A stretch of DNA of 64,000 nt from NCBI GenBank assembly GCA_028023455.1, contig JAQFVV010000017.1, forward strand, positions 2,239,001 through 2,303,000, read 5' to 3'. Source of the DNA: Epiperipatus broadwayi. Its lineage: Eukaryota > Onychophora > Udeonychophora > Euonychophora > Peripatidae. Made by a program: the position numbers and the translations under genes. Below, piece after piece: positions 22,463 to 34,460 of this stretch. The notes under the pieces are model-generated. The model was not told the origin of the DNA and did no database searches. It saw only the letters and a program-made list of their open reading frames with translations. The stretch's first letter is position 1; every line of letters starts with the position of its first letter.

Positions 22463-23279
22463 AGTGAATATGCACATATAATTCATTATCAAGATAAGCT
22501 ATACCTAATAAAACATAAGTTGACTCCCCAACATCCTTAAGAAAATACTTAATAAAGAGCAAATCAATAAAATACACTAAGATTCATGAAGATTCTTGTT
22601 GGGATCTATAATATACCATAAACTAATTATCTTTAACTTCTCAATACTTCAAACTTGTTAATATGTCCAACATCAGCCAATTCCTATATATACAACCGAA
22701 TAATCATCTGTTCATTAAATATCATTGTGCATTATACAGTTTACTCAATAATTATTAAATATGCACACATATTAAGTTACACGCCATTTATATACCCCAA
22801 ACTTTTATTATCTTAGCTTGTAACGGAGAATGATGTTAAAATGTTTAATGTGTTTAACAGAATAAAAGTAAATCAATATTTTAAAGCATTCGATCTTCAT
22901 TTTAAACTTATGCAAATAAAATATTTAAAATTTTTCTTTAGTTAATAAGAATTTAAACCAAATATGCAAATATATCAATAAACTTCAAATTTAATAATTT
23001 TTACGGAACTAAAGATAATGATTACGTATAAAAGAAAATAAATAATGATTATAAAGAAATGTTCTTTTTCACTAAAAGTTTATTTTAATATTTTAAAACT
23101 AGAAGTTATGGGCAGAAATGATCTTTTATATATATAATACAGATTATTTCTTCAACTGATAATTTAGATGTTCCACTAAAAGCTATAAATGATAGATGTC
23201 TGTGGTGATATTTATCTTCAGGCCTGTAATTTTTACAATAACAATAGCAATAGTAATTTAATACACTATCCAGGCTTAC
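22463..23279. other. AT-rich sequence, nothing recognised
   Basis: No supportable feature was seen. The 77-codon minus frame at 23106-23339 runs into a family B repeat. Confidence 0.5.
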
Positions 23280-23500
23280 ACACACCTGCACATATAATGT
23301 AATATATAAGAGATTCGAACTCAGACTTTCACACGACACTCAGCTCTCTATGCCATCTCATATTGCTGACCCACCTGATCACACACGTTGAAAAGATAAA
23401 TAATCACCAATATATGGATTTCATGCTAAACCAGCAATCATCAGTTGGTCCAGATTACTATCTTCACATATATATATATATACAATCAGTGCTCAGCTTT
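23280..23500 (-). repeat. Family B repeat, partial, with ribozyme core
   Basis: The minus strand ends in GAGTTCGAATCTC (B-box-like). The core has CTGATGA (plus about 23437-23443), stem II TTGCTG/TAGCAT and GAAATCC..ATATA, then TTGG pairing with CCAA. The right part of the unit is missing. Confidence 0.7.
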
Positions 23501-24078
23501 ACAGTCATATATTTCTTAAAGCCGTACATTGATAGAAGCAACTAATATTTTTGAAAAATATTCATAATGATAACTCAATCAAAGGACTGGGTAGGTTGAT
23601 TCACTCGTTGTTCACGATCCATCCTCCAGGATGGAATACTGACAAAGTAACCAACGCATCATGAAAATTATATGAACCAATTTTGTTTTATGCAAACAAA
23701 CACGGAATGAGCTCTTGCATCTTCCTGCTCATTGTTTATAATAATCTAATGCATTTCCAAGAATTTTACCCTTACTAACATACTGATGAAACAATGGATT
23801 ATTTTGTACTTTCTAATTAAAATATTTACTAACAAATAATTAGTCAGTTCTATTTGAGTCAATATATCTATCTATATTGGTAAAATTACGAATAATAACG
23901 AAGTTTTTAACACTATAAAGATAACAGAAATGATTTTTAAGGGAGCAGAATGTTTCTATAAAACAATTAAATTATAACTTTATAAACTTAACTTTTTAAA
24001 AGAAAAGCTGCTATTTCAATTGTCACAAGTGCAAAAGAAAAGAAAAAATAAAATTATTAATAATATTTATATATCAGT
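23501..24078. other. AT-rich sequence, nothing recognised
   Basis: No supportable feature was seen. Confidence 0.5.
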
Positions 24079-24313
24079 AATATGGTGGAGATGGACAATT
24101 GAAATCCTAAACTGGATTCCAAGAAATTATAAAAACCCCAGAAAGAAACCATTCCAAGAAATTATAAAAACCCCAGAAAGAAACCATGTGCGAGATGGAT
24201 GGATGAAATAAGAAAGTATGCAGGGGTGATATGCAGAAAGGATTCTAAAGATCGGAAAAGATGGATTGAACTGGGAGAGACCTTCATCCTGCAGTGGATT
24301 GATAATGGTTGAT
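24079..24313 (+). pseudogene. RTE-like LINE 3' end with internal duplication
   Basis: Starts at RWTIEILNWIPRNYKNPRKK. A roughly 36-bp segment (CCAAGAAATTATAAAAACC..AGAAAGAAACCA) is duplicated in tandem and shifts the frame. It then continues MDEIRKYAG, RRWIELGETF and ends at TTGATGATAC. Confidence 0.85.
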
Positions 24314-24538
24314 GATACATCTATGTTGAAAGCTTAATCTTTAAATAAACTAAATGTGGCTAAATTTTGATTTAATCTTATTATTAGCTTGGTTATTAAA
24401 CGGGCATATTATAAAATTCAGAGAGATTGTATGTCAATTTGTGCAAAGAATAATTAGTTCCATAATATTACAAATATATAAATTGCCATATTATTAAATT
24501 GCCTATTATTAATTATTATATATATATGGACTGATAAG
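24314..24538. other. AT-rich sequence, nothing recognised
   Basis: No supportable feature was seen. Confidence 0.5.
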
Positions 24539-24539
24539 A

Positions 24540-25262
24540 TTACATAGAGGCTAAACTTTCCAGACAGTAGTACCACCAGTGTAAGCCAGAGTAATCAACG
24601 GATGCAAAAATGTTTATGCACAAAATCCCTATCTAGTGCCTACTCATACAATATCCCCAGATTAGTTTCTAGTTTGAGGCTTTCATCAGTGAGAATCCTT
24701 GGATCTGAGAGCATTGCACCTAGATCTTAGCATCTAATGAAACACTCCATCAACCACCTTTTATTTTAATAGCTAACTATAAAGTTTTAAGTGCAAAATG
24801 AAAGCACAATAATGTTTTCAATTCAAGCTCATTAGCTTGTATAGTTGTATAGATCTGAACTTAGTTCAGCATCTGTACTTTTTGGTGTCTTTGGTTCTTT
24901 AATAACCACAGTCAACATAATTCTTTTTGGGTAGGATTAGTTTTAAACCACTAAGCATCACATGCTCACCATTTCTTATGCTTACACAGGCTGTTTACAC
25001 AGAGGCTAAACTTTCTATACAGTACAAACTCACCATACCCTAGTGCCACCAGTACAACTAGTCTGGGGATATTAGATGAGTAGGCTCTAGATATGGATTT
25101 TATGCACAAACCTTCTTGCATCCATTGATTCACTGGCTTGCACTGGTAGTACTATTGTATGGAGAGTTTAGCCTCTGTGTAAACAGCTTGGATGAGCATA
25201 AGAAAGGTGATCATGTGATGTTTAGTGGTTTAAGACTAATAACATTTAGTGTCACAGGTCAT
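24540..25262. mobile_element. Family C foldback element
   Basis: The left side (24540-24690) and right side (25045-25190) are inverted versions of the same module: GAGGCTAAACTTTCC, GTACCACCAGTG, ATCCCTATCTAGTGCCTACT, ATATCCCCAGA. The left side holds a hammerhead-like motif on the minus strand, and the right side keeps only the ACTAGTCTGGGGATA part. CATCACATG..CACC near 24958 and its complement near 25212 mark the outer parts. Confidence 0.75.
24655..24700 (-). ncRNA. Hammerhead-like motif, family C, weak stem II
   Basis: Minus strand: TCTCA, CTGATGA (plus 24683-24689), a 13-nt stem II region with little pairing, GAAAC (GAAA at plus 24666-24669), then TAATCTGGGGATA. Copies elsewhere read ACTAGTCTGGGG or ACTAGTTTGGGG, which restores a GUC or GUU cleavage site and the TCTCA/TGGGG stem I. 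Confidence 0.4.
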
Positions 25263-25534
25263 TAAAAATAAGAAACTTTCTCATACCTGGGATATATAAA
25301 CCGAATTTTTGTAAGTAATATGGCAATTTAATAATCAAGCTAATAATAAGGACAAACTCTAATTTAGACACAGTCAATAATTGTTAGCTTATTTAAAAAA
25401 TAATCTTCAACCATATGTAAAACACCTATGGTTTTAAAACAATTTTTGACAAGAGAATGGTTCTTTCCACAATATTACAAAAAATAAAATAACAAAAATA
25501 TCCTATAATACATCAGCTGAGGTCTTTTATTTAA

Positions 25535-25685
25535 TGTTAAAAGAAGGTTGCCTTGACAACAGTTTAAAATTGTTTGATTGTTATTGATATTGGGATTGTG
25601 TAAGTAAGTGTTGACTGGTTTTAATGATTTATTTATATTATATACTTCATTTAAACAATTTTTTCTCAAATATATATATATCTTA
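25535..25685. repeat. Family E repeat
   Basis: AAAAGAAGGTTGCC, TTGACAACAGTTT, ATTGTTTGATTGTTAT and GTGTTGACTGGTTTTA recur at 53140-53225 and, inverted, at 51045-51150. Class unknown. Confidence 0.6.
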
Positions 25686-25689
25686 ATGC

Positions 25690-25859
25690 ACACACACGAA
25701 ATTCATATTCATATGGAATATTATTTTAATGTAAATATATAATGTTTATAGTAAAATGTTTTGTAAATACTCATATGCTTTATTAAATATTACATAATAA
25801 AGTTTAACTATTAAAAAGCCCGCAGTGAGCTAATTATTTTTTAAAAAGCTATTTTATCT
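25690..25859. other. AT-rich sequence, nothing recognised
   Basis: No supportable feature was seen. Confidence 0.5.
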
Positions 25860-26285
25860 TACTCATATATATATATATAATATTTAAATACATTTATATT
25901 TTCTAAGCAAACTTAATGTAATTATAAAGGACTTGAACTCAGATTTTCAAACTCTCCACAGCTATCCAATTTATCTTATACAACTGATACATATGACCAC
26001 ATCCATGTGAGAAAGATAAATGATCTCCAATACACATATTTCATACTGAACCAGTACTCATCGCTTTGTCCAGAACATCATTTGCAATACATATATATTA
26101 TCACTGCTCAGTTTTTATTAAGTTAGAAAATCTTCAAGCTTCAATCCTATCCACTCTCCAACTCTTCAGTTATCCATATCATTGAAAATCTGAGGATGAA
26201 ATGCTCAATACCCTTGATGATGCCAATATTATTGTCATATCTATGTGGACTTTAGGTCAATCTGACCCCTCACACATAGAACATT
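25860..26285 (-). repeat. Family B repeat, decayed ribozyme
   Basis: Full family B landmarks (GAACTCAGATTTTCAAACTC, ACCACATCCATGTGAGAAAG, TTCATACTGAACCAGTACTC, CTCCAACTCTTCAG). The CUGAUGA box reads GCGATGA on the minus strand. Confidence 0.65.
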
Positions 26286-26336
26286 AATGTCCATATATAT
26301 ATATGAGTGTGTGCGTGTATGTGTGTGTATGCGTGT
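26286..26336. repeat. TA and GT dinucleotide repeats
   Basis: ATATATATAT followed by an imperfect GTGTGTGC run. Confidence 0.85.
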
Positions 26337-26392
26337 GTTATTAATCAGGCATGTGCTAGCACTCCACTGAGCCATCCTTGTGTTTAAATAGT
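26337..26392 (-). repeat. tRNA-derived SINE head
   Basis: Minus strand AAGGATGGCTCAGTGGAGTG has a good A box and matches the head of the SINE at 48340-48512. The B box is not visible. Confidence 0.5.
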
Positions 26393-27070
26393 TTGTTAGC
26401 CATGAGTCTGGTTTATAGTACCAAAAGTGCACATTGTATCATATAAATATTCATGACTTGACAATGGTTTATATATATATATATATGACTAATTTTATAT
26501 ATTCATTGTTAGTTATCATAGAAATAAACAATTTATGATTTAAAATATTTTTTCATCTCTGCATTTTTTTTGCATAATTTTTATAACTAAAAATGATAAA
26601 AAAATAAAAAATATATAAAGTTTACTGCTTACATGCTATAAGAAATTCAGGTTGGAGTGGTCAGAATGAAGACGCTAATATATCACTAGCTTTTGTAAGT
26701 AAAGGTTGTTTATTCTTTGTTCATTTTTTATTGCTAAAGAGTATCTTCATATAAAATATAAATTAGAATTTCTAGATAACAAAATAATTTCAGAACCCGA
26801 AATCTAAAAACTAGAATAGAATTATTGATATTGATGTTTGAATTGATATCGAAATCTATTTTTCCCCAGTTAAAAAAGCAAATTGCTGTCAGTCTATACA
26901 TATATCTGCAGGTAAAGTATTTCATGAATGTATTATCAAAATAATTATTTTTAAAAGTTATAAAACAAATTTGCTTTTCTTCCTTAAAAATAAAAAAAAT
27001 TAAAGAAAAAAAATCTTGAATTAATCGTGTACAAACTTCCAGAATTATTTATTTACCATATAATATTAAA
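26393..27070. other. AT-rich sequence, nothing recognised
   Basis: No supportable feature was seen. Confidence 0.5.
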
Positions 27071-27079
27071 TCATCCACA

Positions 27080-27370
27080 CACTTTACAACTGTTACACAA
27101 TGCTTTATTTACCACTTCTTTTACAGTTTGCAGTTTGCAGTTTCAATTGCCCAGCTTCAGAACTTTTATATCTCCTAGTTTTGATCTTCTTCAGAACAGT
27201 TGAAGTTAGGAAATATAAAAGTCCTGAAGAAGTTGAAGTTAGGAGATATAAAAGTTCTGAAGAAGTTGAAGTTAGGAGATATAAAAGTTCTGAAGAAGAT
27301 TGCTGGAGCAATCGAAACTGCAAACTGTAAAAGAGGGTGGTAAATAAAGCATTGTGTAACAGTAGTGAAG
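27080..27370. mobile_element. Family D foldback enclosing a 33-bp minisatellite
   Basis: Arms of about 80 bp (27085-27165 and 27285-27368; CTGTTACACAATGCTTTATT, TTTTACAGTTTGCAGTTT) face each other. Between them lie three 33-bp units of GAAGTTAGGAGATATAAAAG, TTCTGAAGAAGTT (about 27204-27302). The right arm holds CTGAAGA (27290-27296), a perfect hairpin GATTGC-TGGA-GCAATC and GAAAC, which fits the hammerhead consensus CUGANGA..GAAA except for one extra A before stem II. Open frames here are repeat-driven. Confidence 0.75.
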
Positions 27371-27639
27371 TGCATGGATGATTTAGTATTATATGGTATA
27401 CATTTGGCAATGCAATAAGAAAGAGTAATTATTTATTTAATGAATATAAGTGTATTATTAGTAAACAACAACATTTTATTTTAGGAAACATTTCACACAT
27501 ATGTATGTTGTTAGATAATTATATCTTGATAAATTTTCTGTTTTATTATTAATTTATTAAACTGTTTAATTGTAAATGTTAAATTAGCATGGCTTTATAA
27601 TATACATGTAATTAATGGACTTTAAAAAATGTAATCATT
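27371..27639. other. AT-rich sequence, nothing recognised
   Basis: No supportable feature was seen. Confidence 0.5.
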
Positions 27640-27830
27640 AGAGTACATCACTTTACCTCAGGCTATGAGCAAATAAGACTCTACAAATAAAGGCATAAAG
27701 CTTTATTGCTCAGGAATTCATAAAAAGTTTTAAGAACCAGAACTGTGAGTGCCAGAATGCATGCTGGGACTAGTCGAGTACTCTACCAACTGTACCAAAC
27801 TATGTAGGGCATAACATTCTGTTGACAAAA
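27640..27830 (-). repeat. tRNA-like SINE head
   Basis: Minus strand GGTACAGTTGGTAGAGTAC strongly resembles a tRNA D-arm/A box. TCACAGTTCTGGTTC may be a worn B box about 45 bases on. Confidence 0.45.
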
Positions 27831-27837
27831 AATCAAG

Positions 27838-28232
27838 AATAGAATGGATCCTACCGATTTTTAAGCTTTTAATATTTATAAGCACCCTCTTGCCAACATT
27901 AATGGAAAATACAGAATAAATTCCCTGTATCAGCTAAATGAAAACATAGCATTAATAATTATTAAATTAATAGGATAGCTTACTCCATTAATTATATACA
28001 TATAATTGTGTTAATGTTTATAATTATAAACTTTTATTTGATTATTAAAACAAGGTCATTAATTGTAGATTAATTCTCCATCCTTGAATAACTGACTATT
28101 AATTTAATAATTAATAATGCCATGTTTTCATTTGGCTGATACATTGAATTTACTCAGGATTTTCATCAGTGTTGGCAAGGGGGTGCTAGTAAACATCAAA
28201 AACTTAAAGAATAGGTGGATTCATTTTATTCT
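27838..28232. repeat. Foldback with ~120-bp arms
   Basis: Sequences near 27880-27955 (CACCCTCTTGCCAACA, CAGCTAAATGAAAACATAG) return inverted near 28118-28190 (CTATGTTTTCATTTGGCTG-like, GTTGGCAAGGGGGTGC). TTTTCATCAGTGTTGG could be a relic of a CUGAUGA box on the minus strand. Confidence 0.6.
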
Positions 28233-29291
28233 TAATCTTTTGACAGCTGAATGTTATTTATTCATAGCCTGTGAGAGATTAATAATCTGTTTAAATTATC
28301 TTGGTGATTAAGGTCTTTAGGTTTAACTAATCTAACTTTAGACCATTTTAAAAAGAGATCCGTAGTTGGTATTTTTAGCATAATCAAGAAATAGTGGTTA
28401 TGATCTTATATTTCTGTTTGTGCCAGAATATTATATGATTAAGAATGTCATAAGTACATAGATAAAAGTGAGACTTGTTAAAAATTACACATTTTTGGAA
28501 GATAATGATGGTAATAATATTTAGATTTTAATCATCAACATCATTATCACAATTATTTCCACATCCTGTTAAATACAGTTACATCTTTGTTATTCCTTAA
28601 TGACATATTTTCAGGTAAATATAAATAGTGCATCAAATTGTGCCTATTTATTAATTGATTGATGTTATTATTACCTCACTTGTATTATGTTTAATCATCA
28701 TCATCATCAAGGAATTTACTTCAACCTTTAACCCCATGTTTTTTATTTAATAATGTATAATATTTGACTGCTTACAATATGGTATAATCCTACTATAATC
28801 AACTTCAGCAAGAGATTTACTTCTTATCCCCTTGCCAATGGATTTCATTTTAATAAATATATAATAGTATTTTTTTAATCAATGTAATTAATTGTTGAAA
28901 TAATTTTAAATATGTGAAAATTTCTGTTATTTAAAAAAATCATAGTTAGATGTTAAAAGATGGTGACCAATGAAAATTATAAACTGCAAACATGTTTTGC
29001 ATTCAAAAGGGAATTTACTTTTTCTAAATGTAGCCCTAATTTAATTTTAATAAAAACAAAAGATAACTTTTTGTAGGCATTAAATAAAAATGTAAATAAA
29101 TTTATATCTAATAAAAATTCACAGATATTTGGTTTCAAAACATTTTTTTCATGAAATTGTTTTTTTCATATATTCCTCAAAATAATGATCAACAGTGGTC
29201 CTATAGGTGCTTGTTTTATATTGTTATGCTAATTAGTGCTTTTCCAAAATCTGTTGAATCATACTTTTCCAGTAATAAACTTTGACATAAA
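28233..29291. other. AT-rich sequence, nothing recognised
   Basis: A short ATC triplet run at 28695-28710 is the only item. Confidence 0.5.
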
Positions 29292-29302
29292 TTTAAAGTG
29301 TG

Positions 29303-29387
29303 CTCTCTGCCATTTTGGTTTCTAAGGGGAGATCTCTGCCATTTTGGTTTCTAAGGAGAGATCTCTGCCATTTTGGTTTCTAAGGGA
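29303..29387. repeat. Three 29-bp tandem units at the foldback tip
   Basis: CTCTCTGCCATTTTGG followed by TTTCTAAGGRGAGAT occurs three times. The opposite tip has only one unit. Confidence 0.9.
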
Positions 29388-30837
29388 AGCCCCAAACTCA
29401 CTGCTGACACGACTGAGCTCTATATGAAGTCAGATGTACCCTGTCACCATTGGTAGTGTTCAAATTATTTTTGACCATTAGTTAAAAAATTGCAATTTCC
29501 TTCAAAAATTAAAAAATGAACATGCAAATTTTGTAAAACTATGCTCAATCAAAAAAATCAAATTATGCTAGAATTTAAAATTTCAAATATGACCGGATGG
29601 AAAATAAAAAGCAAAATCACATGACCAAAAGATCAAATTACTGCTACCATCAAATAAACATGCAATTATTTTAGAACTATGCTCAATGAAAAAAATAATC
29701 AAATATCCCTAGAAAATCTAAATATCAAATATATTAAAATTTAAAAAATGGTCAGTTGGAAAAAATTAGAAAATGTTCAGGTTGAAAACAAAAAACAAAA
29801 ATCACTTGACCTAAAAATCAAATTACTATCTCAGACAAATACACATTTAAATTTTTTAGAACTATGTTTAATTAAAAAGAAATTGAATACCCCTAGAAAA
29901 TAAAAATATCAAATATATTAATATTTGGAAAATGTCTGGGTAAAGCAAAAATTACCTGAGTAAAAAATCAAATTACTGCTGCAATAAAGTATGAAAGGAG
30001 TTGTCACATGACCACAACTTTCCCCCAAACCAAATAACAATAGTAAGGTATTTTACTTTTAAAACAATCAAATAATCTAATATTATAATGCAAAAATAAA
30101 TCCATGCAAAAAGACTTTGATTTATAGTGTGTAAATTAACGCATTTTATTTTAAAATATAGTTGTAACTATGTAATTAACCAAAACAAGGACAGTAAATC
30201 CACATAAAAAGATTCCAATTTATTATGTGTAAACTAATGCATTTTACTTTTAAAATATAGTGGTAACCATGCACTTGGATAAACGTAAGAAGGGCAACCG
30301 AAAGAAAATTTGTATAAGCTAAAACAATAAATGTGTTTAAACTAAAATAAACTAATATTATAATTAGCCAAAAAAAAAAAACAACAACAATAAATCCACA
30401 TTAAAGTACAGTTGATAATTGAGCTGATAATGGATCGTTTTTAATCTATATAAAAAAGTTCAGATTTAATCTGGTATAGTAGACAATTTTTATTTTAAAT
30501 TACAGGGCAAAAAAAGCACATGTGCTGGGGTTAATGTAAATATGGCAGTTGATAGAAAAATTGCATAAAGTAAATCATATTAATTTTACAATTAATAAAA
30601 AATAAATCAGATTAAAGCATATTAATTTTACAAATAATGGAAAATAATAAAGCAGATTTATTTTTTTTATCAGAAGTACAAAAAAAATGGGGATGAGAAA
30701 AATCTAGCAATGTTCATATATGACCTTGGGCCATGGTAATTAAATCAAAGCAGTAGGGTTCACACATGGTCACATGATACAGTGATGTTTATACAAGTTC
30801 TTGAAATTTAAACCCATCTATATAGCTATCTATATAC

Positions 30838-31018
30838 TGTTCAAGAGATTGTAAAAGACCCAGAAAGAGACCACATGTGAGATGGATGAATGAAATAAGA
30901 AAGTGTTCAGGGGTGATGTGGAGAAGAGAAGCTAAAGATCAGAGAAGATGGATTGAATTTGGGGAGACTTTCATCCTGCAGTGAATTGATAATGGTTGTT
31001 GTTGATGATGATGATGAT
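30838..31018 (+). pseudogene. RTE-like LINE 3' end inserted in the foldback element
   Basis: RDCKRPRKRPHVRWMNEIRK, then RRWIEFGETFI, ending in GTTGTTGTTGATGATGATGA. It interrupts the left half of the inverted repeat and has no counterpart on the right, so it came later. Confidence 0.85.
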
Positions 31019-32344
31019 ATTTTTCAATTTACTTAACATCAAAGTTAATTTTTTCATCAACAAATGAACATGGAAACATATATTTAAAAAATATCAAATA
31101 TCCAACCACTCTCCCAAACTTTAAAAATTTTTAATTATACTTTCTGTGAAGAAATATATATTTTCTGTATATTATTTATTCACAGTGGATGTCGCTGAAA
31201 ATTTCCTAATGTCTGAGCGGATAGTTTCACAATATAGTTATTTATTCACAGAGTGTGAAAGTGAAATTTTTTAAAGTTTGAAAAAAAATGATTTAAAAGT
31301 TGATATTTTTTTAAATATGTATTTTTGTGTTCATTTGTTAATGGAAAAAGTAACTTCGATGTTTATAGATAGAAAAGTATATAGATAGCTATATGAATGG
31401 ATTTAAATTTTAACGTCCCATAAGATATCACTGTATCATGTGATCAAGTATGCATCTGCTGTTTCGAGCTGATTACAAACATCACAATGTCAAATGTGAA
31501 TACTGCTAGATTTTTTCATTCCCATTTTTTTCCTAACTACATGTGAGGAAGAGTAACTCTACATTATTTGCTTTCTGTAAAAAAAAAAAAAAATCCGATT
31601 TGTTATTTTTTATTAATTGTAAAATTAATATGCTTTACTTTATGTAATTTTTTTTCAACTGCAGTTTCCAGCAAATGCATTTGTGCCAGTATTTTAAAAT
31701 TAAAATGCTTTACTATAACAGAATAAATTTAAACTTTTTTTTATATCGATTAAAAATGATCGATTTGCTGTTCGATAATCGATTGTACTGTGATAATAGA
31801 GATTTATTGTTTGTTTGTTTTTTTGATTAATTGTAGTACTCGACAATTTTAGCTTAAGCACATTTCTTATTTTAGCTTTTGATTCAACATATGGTTACTG
31901 CCATATTTTAATAGTAAAATGCATTAGTTTATACTCAGTAAACTGGAATCCTTTTTTATGGATATATTGGAGGGGGGGGGATTATAATACTAGAATATTT
32001 TATTTTAAGCACATTTCTTGTTTTAGTTTTTACAATTTTTCTTTTGGTTGCTCTTACATTTATTCAACATGTGGTTACCACCATATTTTAAATGTAAAAT
32101 ACTTTAGTTTACACACAATAAACTGGAATCTAAGAAGATTGTTTTTGGTTAATTATAATATTAGATTATTTTAACTTAAGCAGATTTGTTTTTATTTTAT
32201 TTATGCAATTTTTCTTTTGACTCCGTTTTCACATTTAACCGAGCCCATGGTTACCACTATATTTTAAAAAATGATTTAATTTACCCACAATAAATTGGAA
32301 TCCTCATATATATATATTTATTAGTTTATTATAATATTGGATTA

Positions 32345-32605
32345 TTTTAAACCACTAAACATCGCATGATCACCATCTCATGCTAGCACATAACTGTTAT
32401 TAAACAGGCAAAAACTCTCCATATAGTAGTGCCATCTTGTGCTAACCAGAGTAATCAATGGATACAAGCCAGAAACTAGTTTGGGGATACTGGATGAATA
32501 GGCACTAGAAAGGGATTTTATGCACAAGCCTTCTGGCATCCATTGATTACTCTGGTTAGCACAAGATGTCACTACTATATGGAGAGTTTTTGCCTGTTTA
32601 ATTAG
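32345..32605. mobile_element. Family C foldback nested in the large foldback
   Basis: Arms 32399-32470 and 32535-32602 (AAACAGGCAAAAACTCTCCA, ACCAGAGTAATCAATGGAT) are inverted. The middle has AAGCCAGAAACTAGTTTGGGGATA split over 32466-32489, the 3' half of the ribozyme motif. No counterpart exists in the left arm of the host element, so it is a later insertion. Confidence 0.8.
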
Positions 32606-33127
32606 ATTATTTTAAAAGTAAAATACATTACTACTGTTAACTGATTGGGGAAGGGTATAGTCACACGATGACTCATTCATATTTGATTCCAGGAGTAATT
32701 TTACCTTCTGCTCATGTGATTTGTCTTTATTTTCAACCTGGTGATTTTCTAAATTTTTATTATATTTGATAATTTAATGATTTTTTTTTTTTTTTTAGAG
32801 ATATTTGATTTTTTTTGATTGACCATTTTTGGTCACATGATTTTTGCTTTTTATTTTCAATTTGGTCCTTTTTTAATTATTAATATGTTTGATATTTTGA
32901 ATTCAAGAGGTATTAGATTTTTTTTTGGTTGAGCATAGTTCTACAAAGCTTGCATGTCTATTTTTAAATTTTTGATGAAAATTGTATTTTTTAAACTAAT
33001 GATCAAAATAATTGGAACCATTACTAGTGGCAACTGGTGTTACCTGACATCATTTGGCACTTGGTTGTATTAGCAATGGATTTGGGACTCTTCTTAGAAA
33101 CAAAAATGGCAGAGAGCACACTCTAAA

Positions 33128-34254
33128 TTAGTACCTAATTTCTTCGGAGGAACAACAATTATATTAGATGTCTTAGCCAAAAAGTTTTCAAACAATTGCA
33201 AGATCTTTCTCCAAAGGATCATTTTCATTGACATACAGTTTGCTTTTAATTAATCCATGTTAGTAATAAAAAAGTTCATTTATTCCATATAGCTTCAATG
33301 TAAACTTTTTAATCTGGAAATTTTTGTATCCATGCACTTCTTAATTCAGCTTAGTTTTTAAAATGGTGCAAATTACTGATTTTGACACCGTATTTTGCAT
33401 GGTGCCATTTATTTTATTGCTTTACATTTTAGAAATATTTTTTCCCATTTCAATACTGATAAATTTTTTGATTCCAATTTTTCTGTCTTATTATTAAAAT
33501 TAATATTAGTATATGCATGAAAAATAAAATTAGAAGACATCATGACAAATATGTTTCAAGTGTTATTTAAAATTGAAATGTTACAAAAAGCATTATGCAC
33601 ATGGCACCTACCAATCACTAGTGTTTATTGTAACATTAGTTTCTTTAGCTACTTGGTTTTTGTTGATTTATCAATTTCATATTTAGCACTTAGGCTTCTT
33701 TTATAGTTTTCTATAAATTCATTTTGAAATTTTTTTTTTTTTGACATAACATTAATCAGCTTTTAAATTATGTTTATACCTCATACTAAAATTATTGCAG
33801 TATATTCACCTAGAAGAATACTCTTTCAAAAAAAAAAATAAGTTTAATATTTTCACTGCCAGAGATTTAAATAGTTTCATATTAACACTTAGATTTCCAT
33901 CATTTTTAAACTGTAACTTCACTTTAAAATTATTTCTTTTATATCAGCATTAATCTGTATCCAAATTTTGCATTTATGACTCATAACCAAAATTATTACA
34001 GAATACACACCTTGGAGACTACTTTAAAGAAATATGTACAATATCTTTAGTACTAGAGATTTATTAATTTCATGTTCAACAATTTGATATTAGTCTTTTT
34101 GTTTATTAAAAGTTATTCCAAAATTTTGTTAACTCCAACATTAATCAGAATTTACTTTCTATATTTGTCGCTCATGGATAAAATTAATCCTCTTGCATTC
34201 TGTTAAGATTCTAGCAGATTTCTTTGTTCTCATTAGATTTAAGTTTTCAACTTT
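33128..34254. other. T/A-rich sequence, nothing recognised
   Basis: No supportable feature was seen. Confidence 0.5.
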
Positions 34255-34460
34255 TATTTTAATATTAAACCATTATGTGCTTTAGATATCTAGTGTTTGA
34301 ATGTCATAGTGCATCATTGATGAGAGCCATTAGCTCAAAACCAGTTTGGAGATGGGAATAAGATAGAAGTTTTAAATGCTTTCTTTTATGGCATTTATCG
34401 AGAAAACTTGTTTAGAATTACTAGCATGCTCATTGTATTATCAGAATATAATAAATTTGA
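34255..34460 (+). repeat. Family P copy with degenerate hammerhead motif
   Basis: TTGATGA (34319 region), stem II GAGC/GCTC, AAAACCAGTTTGGAGATGGG, then AATTACTAGCATGCTCATTG as at 58.1 and 62.9 kb. Both conserved boxes carry one change (C3 to T, G12 to A). Confidence 0.65.

Larger units (their letters stand above)
29292..33127. mobile_element. 3.8-kb foldback element with long complex inverted repeats
   Basis: The two halves are reverse complements over most of their length, with the centre near 31190. Both tips carry AGTGTGCTCTCTGCCATTTT. Inner landmarks pair in order: CTATATAGCTATCTATATAC (30815) with 31375-31400; AACAAATGAACA..AATATCAA (31050) with 31300-31335. The arms contain tandem sub-repeats: three 29-bp units at 29303-29387 on the left tip, ~130-170-bp units at about 29519-29985, and ~110-bp units near 30120-30270. 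No transposase is visible. A LINE tail sits in the left half and a family C foldback in the right half. Confidence 0.85.

Noticed and set aside
27100-27410. Charged repeat protein (RRYKSSEEVEV units)
   Set aside because: The 33-bp minisatellite lies inside a foldback. Both strands are open only because the unit length is a multiple of three.
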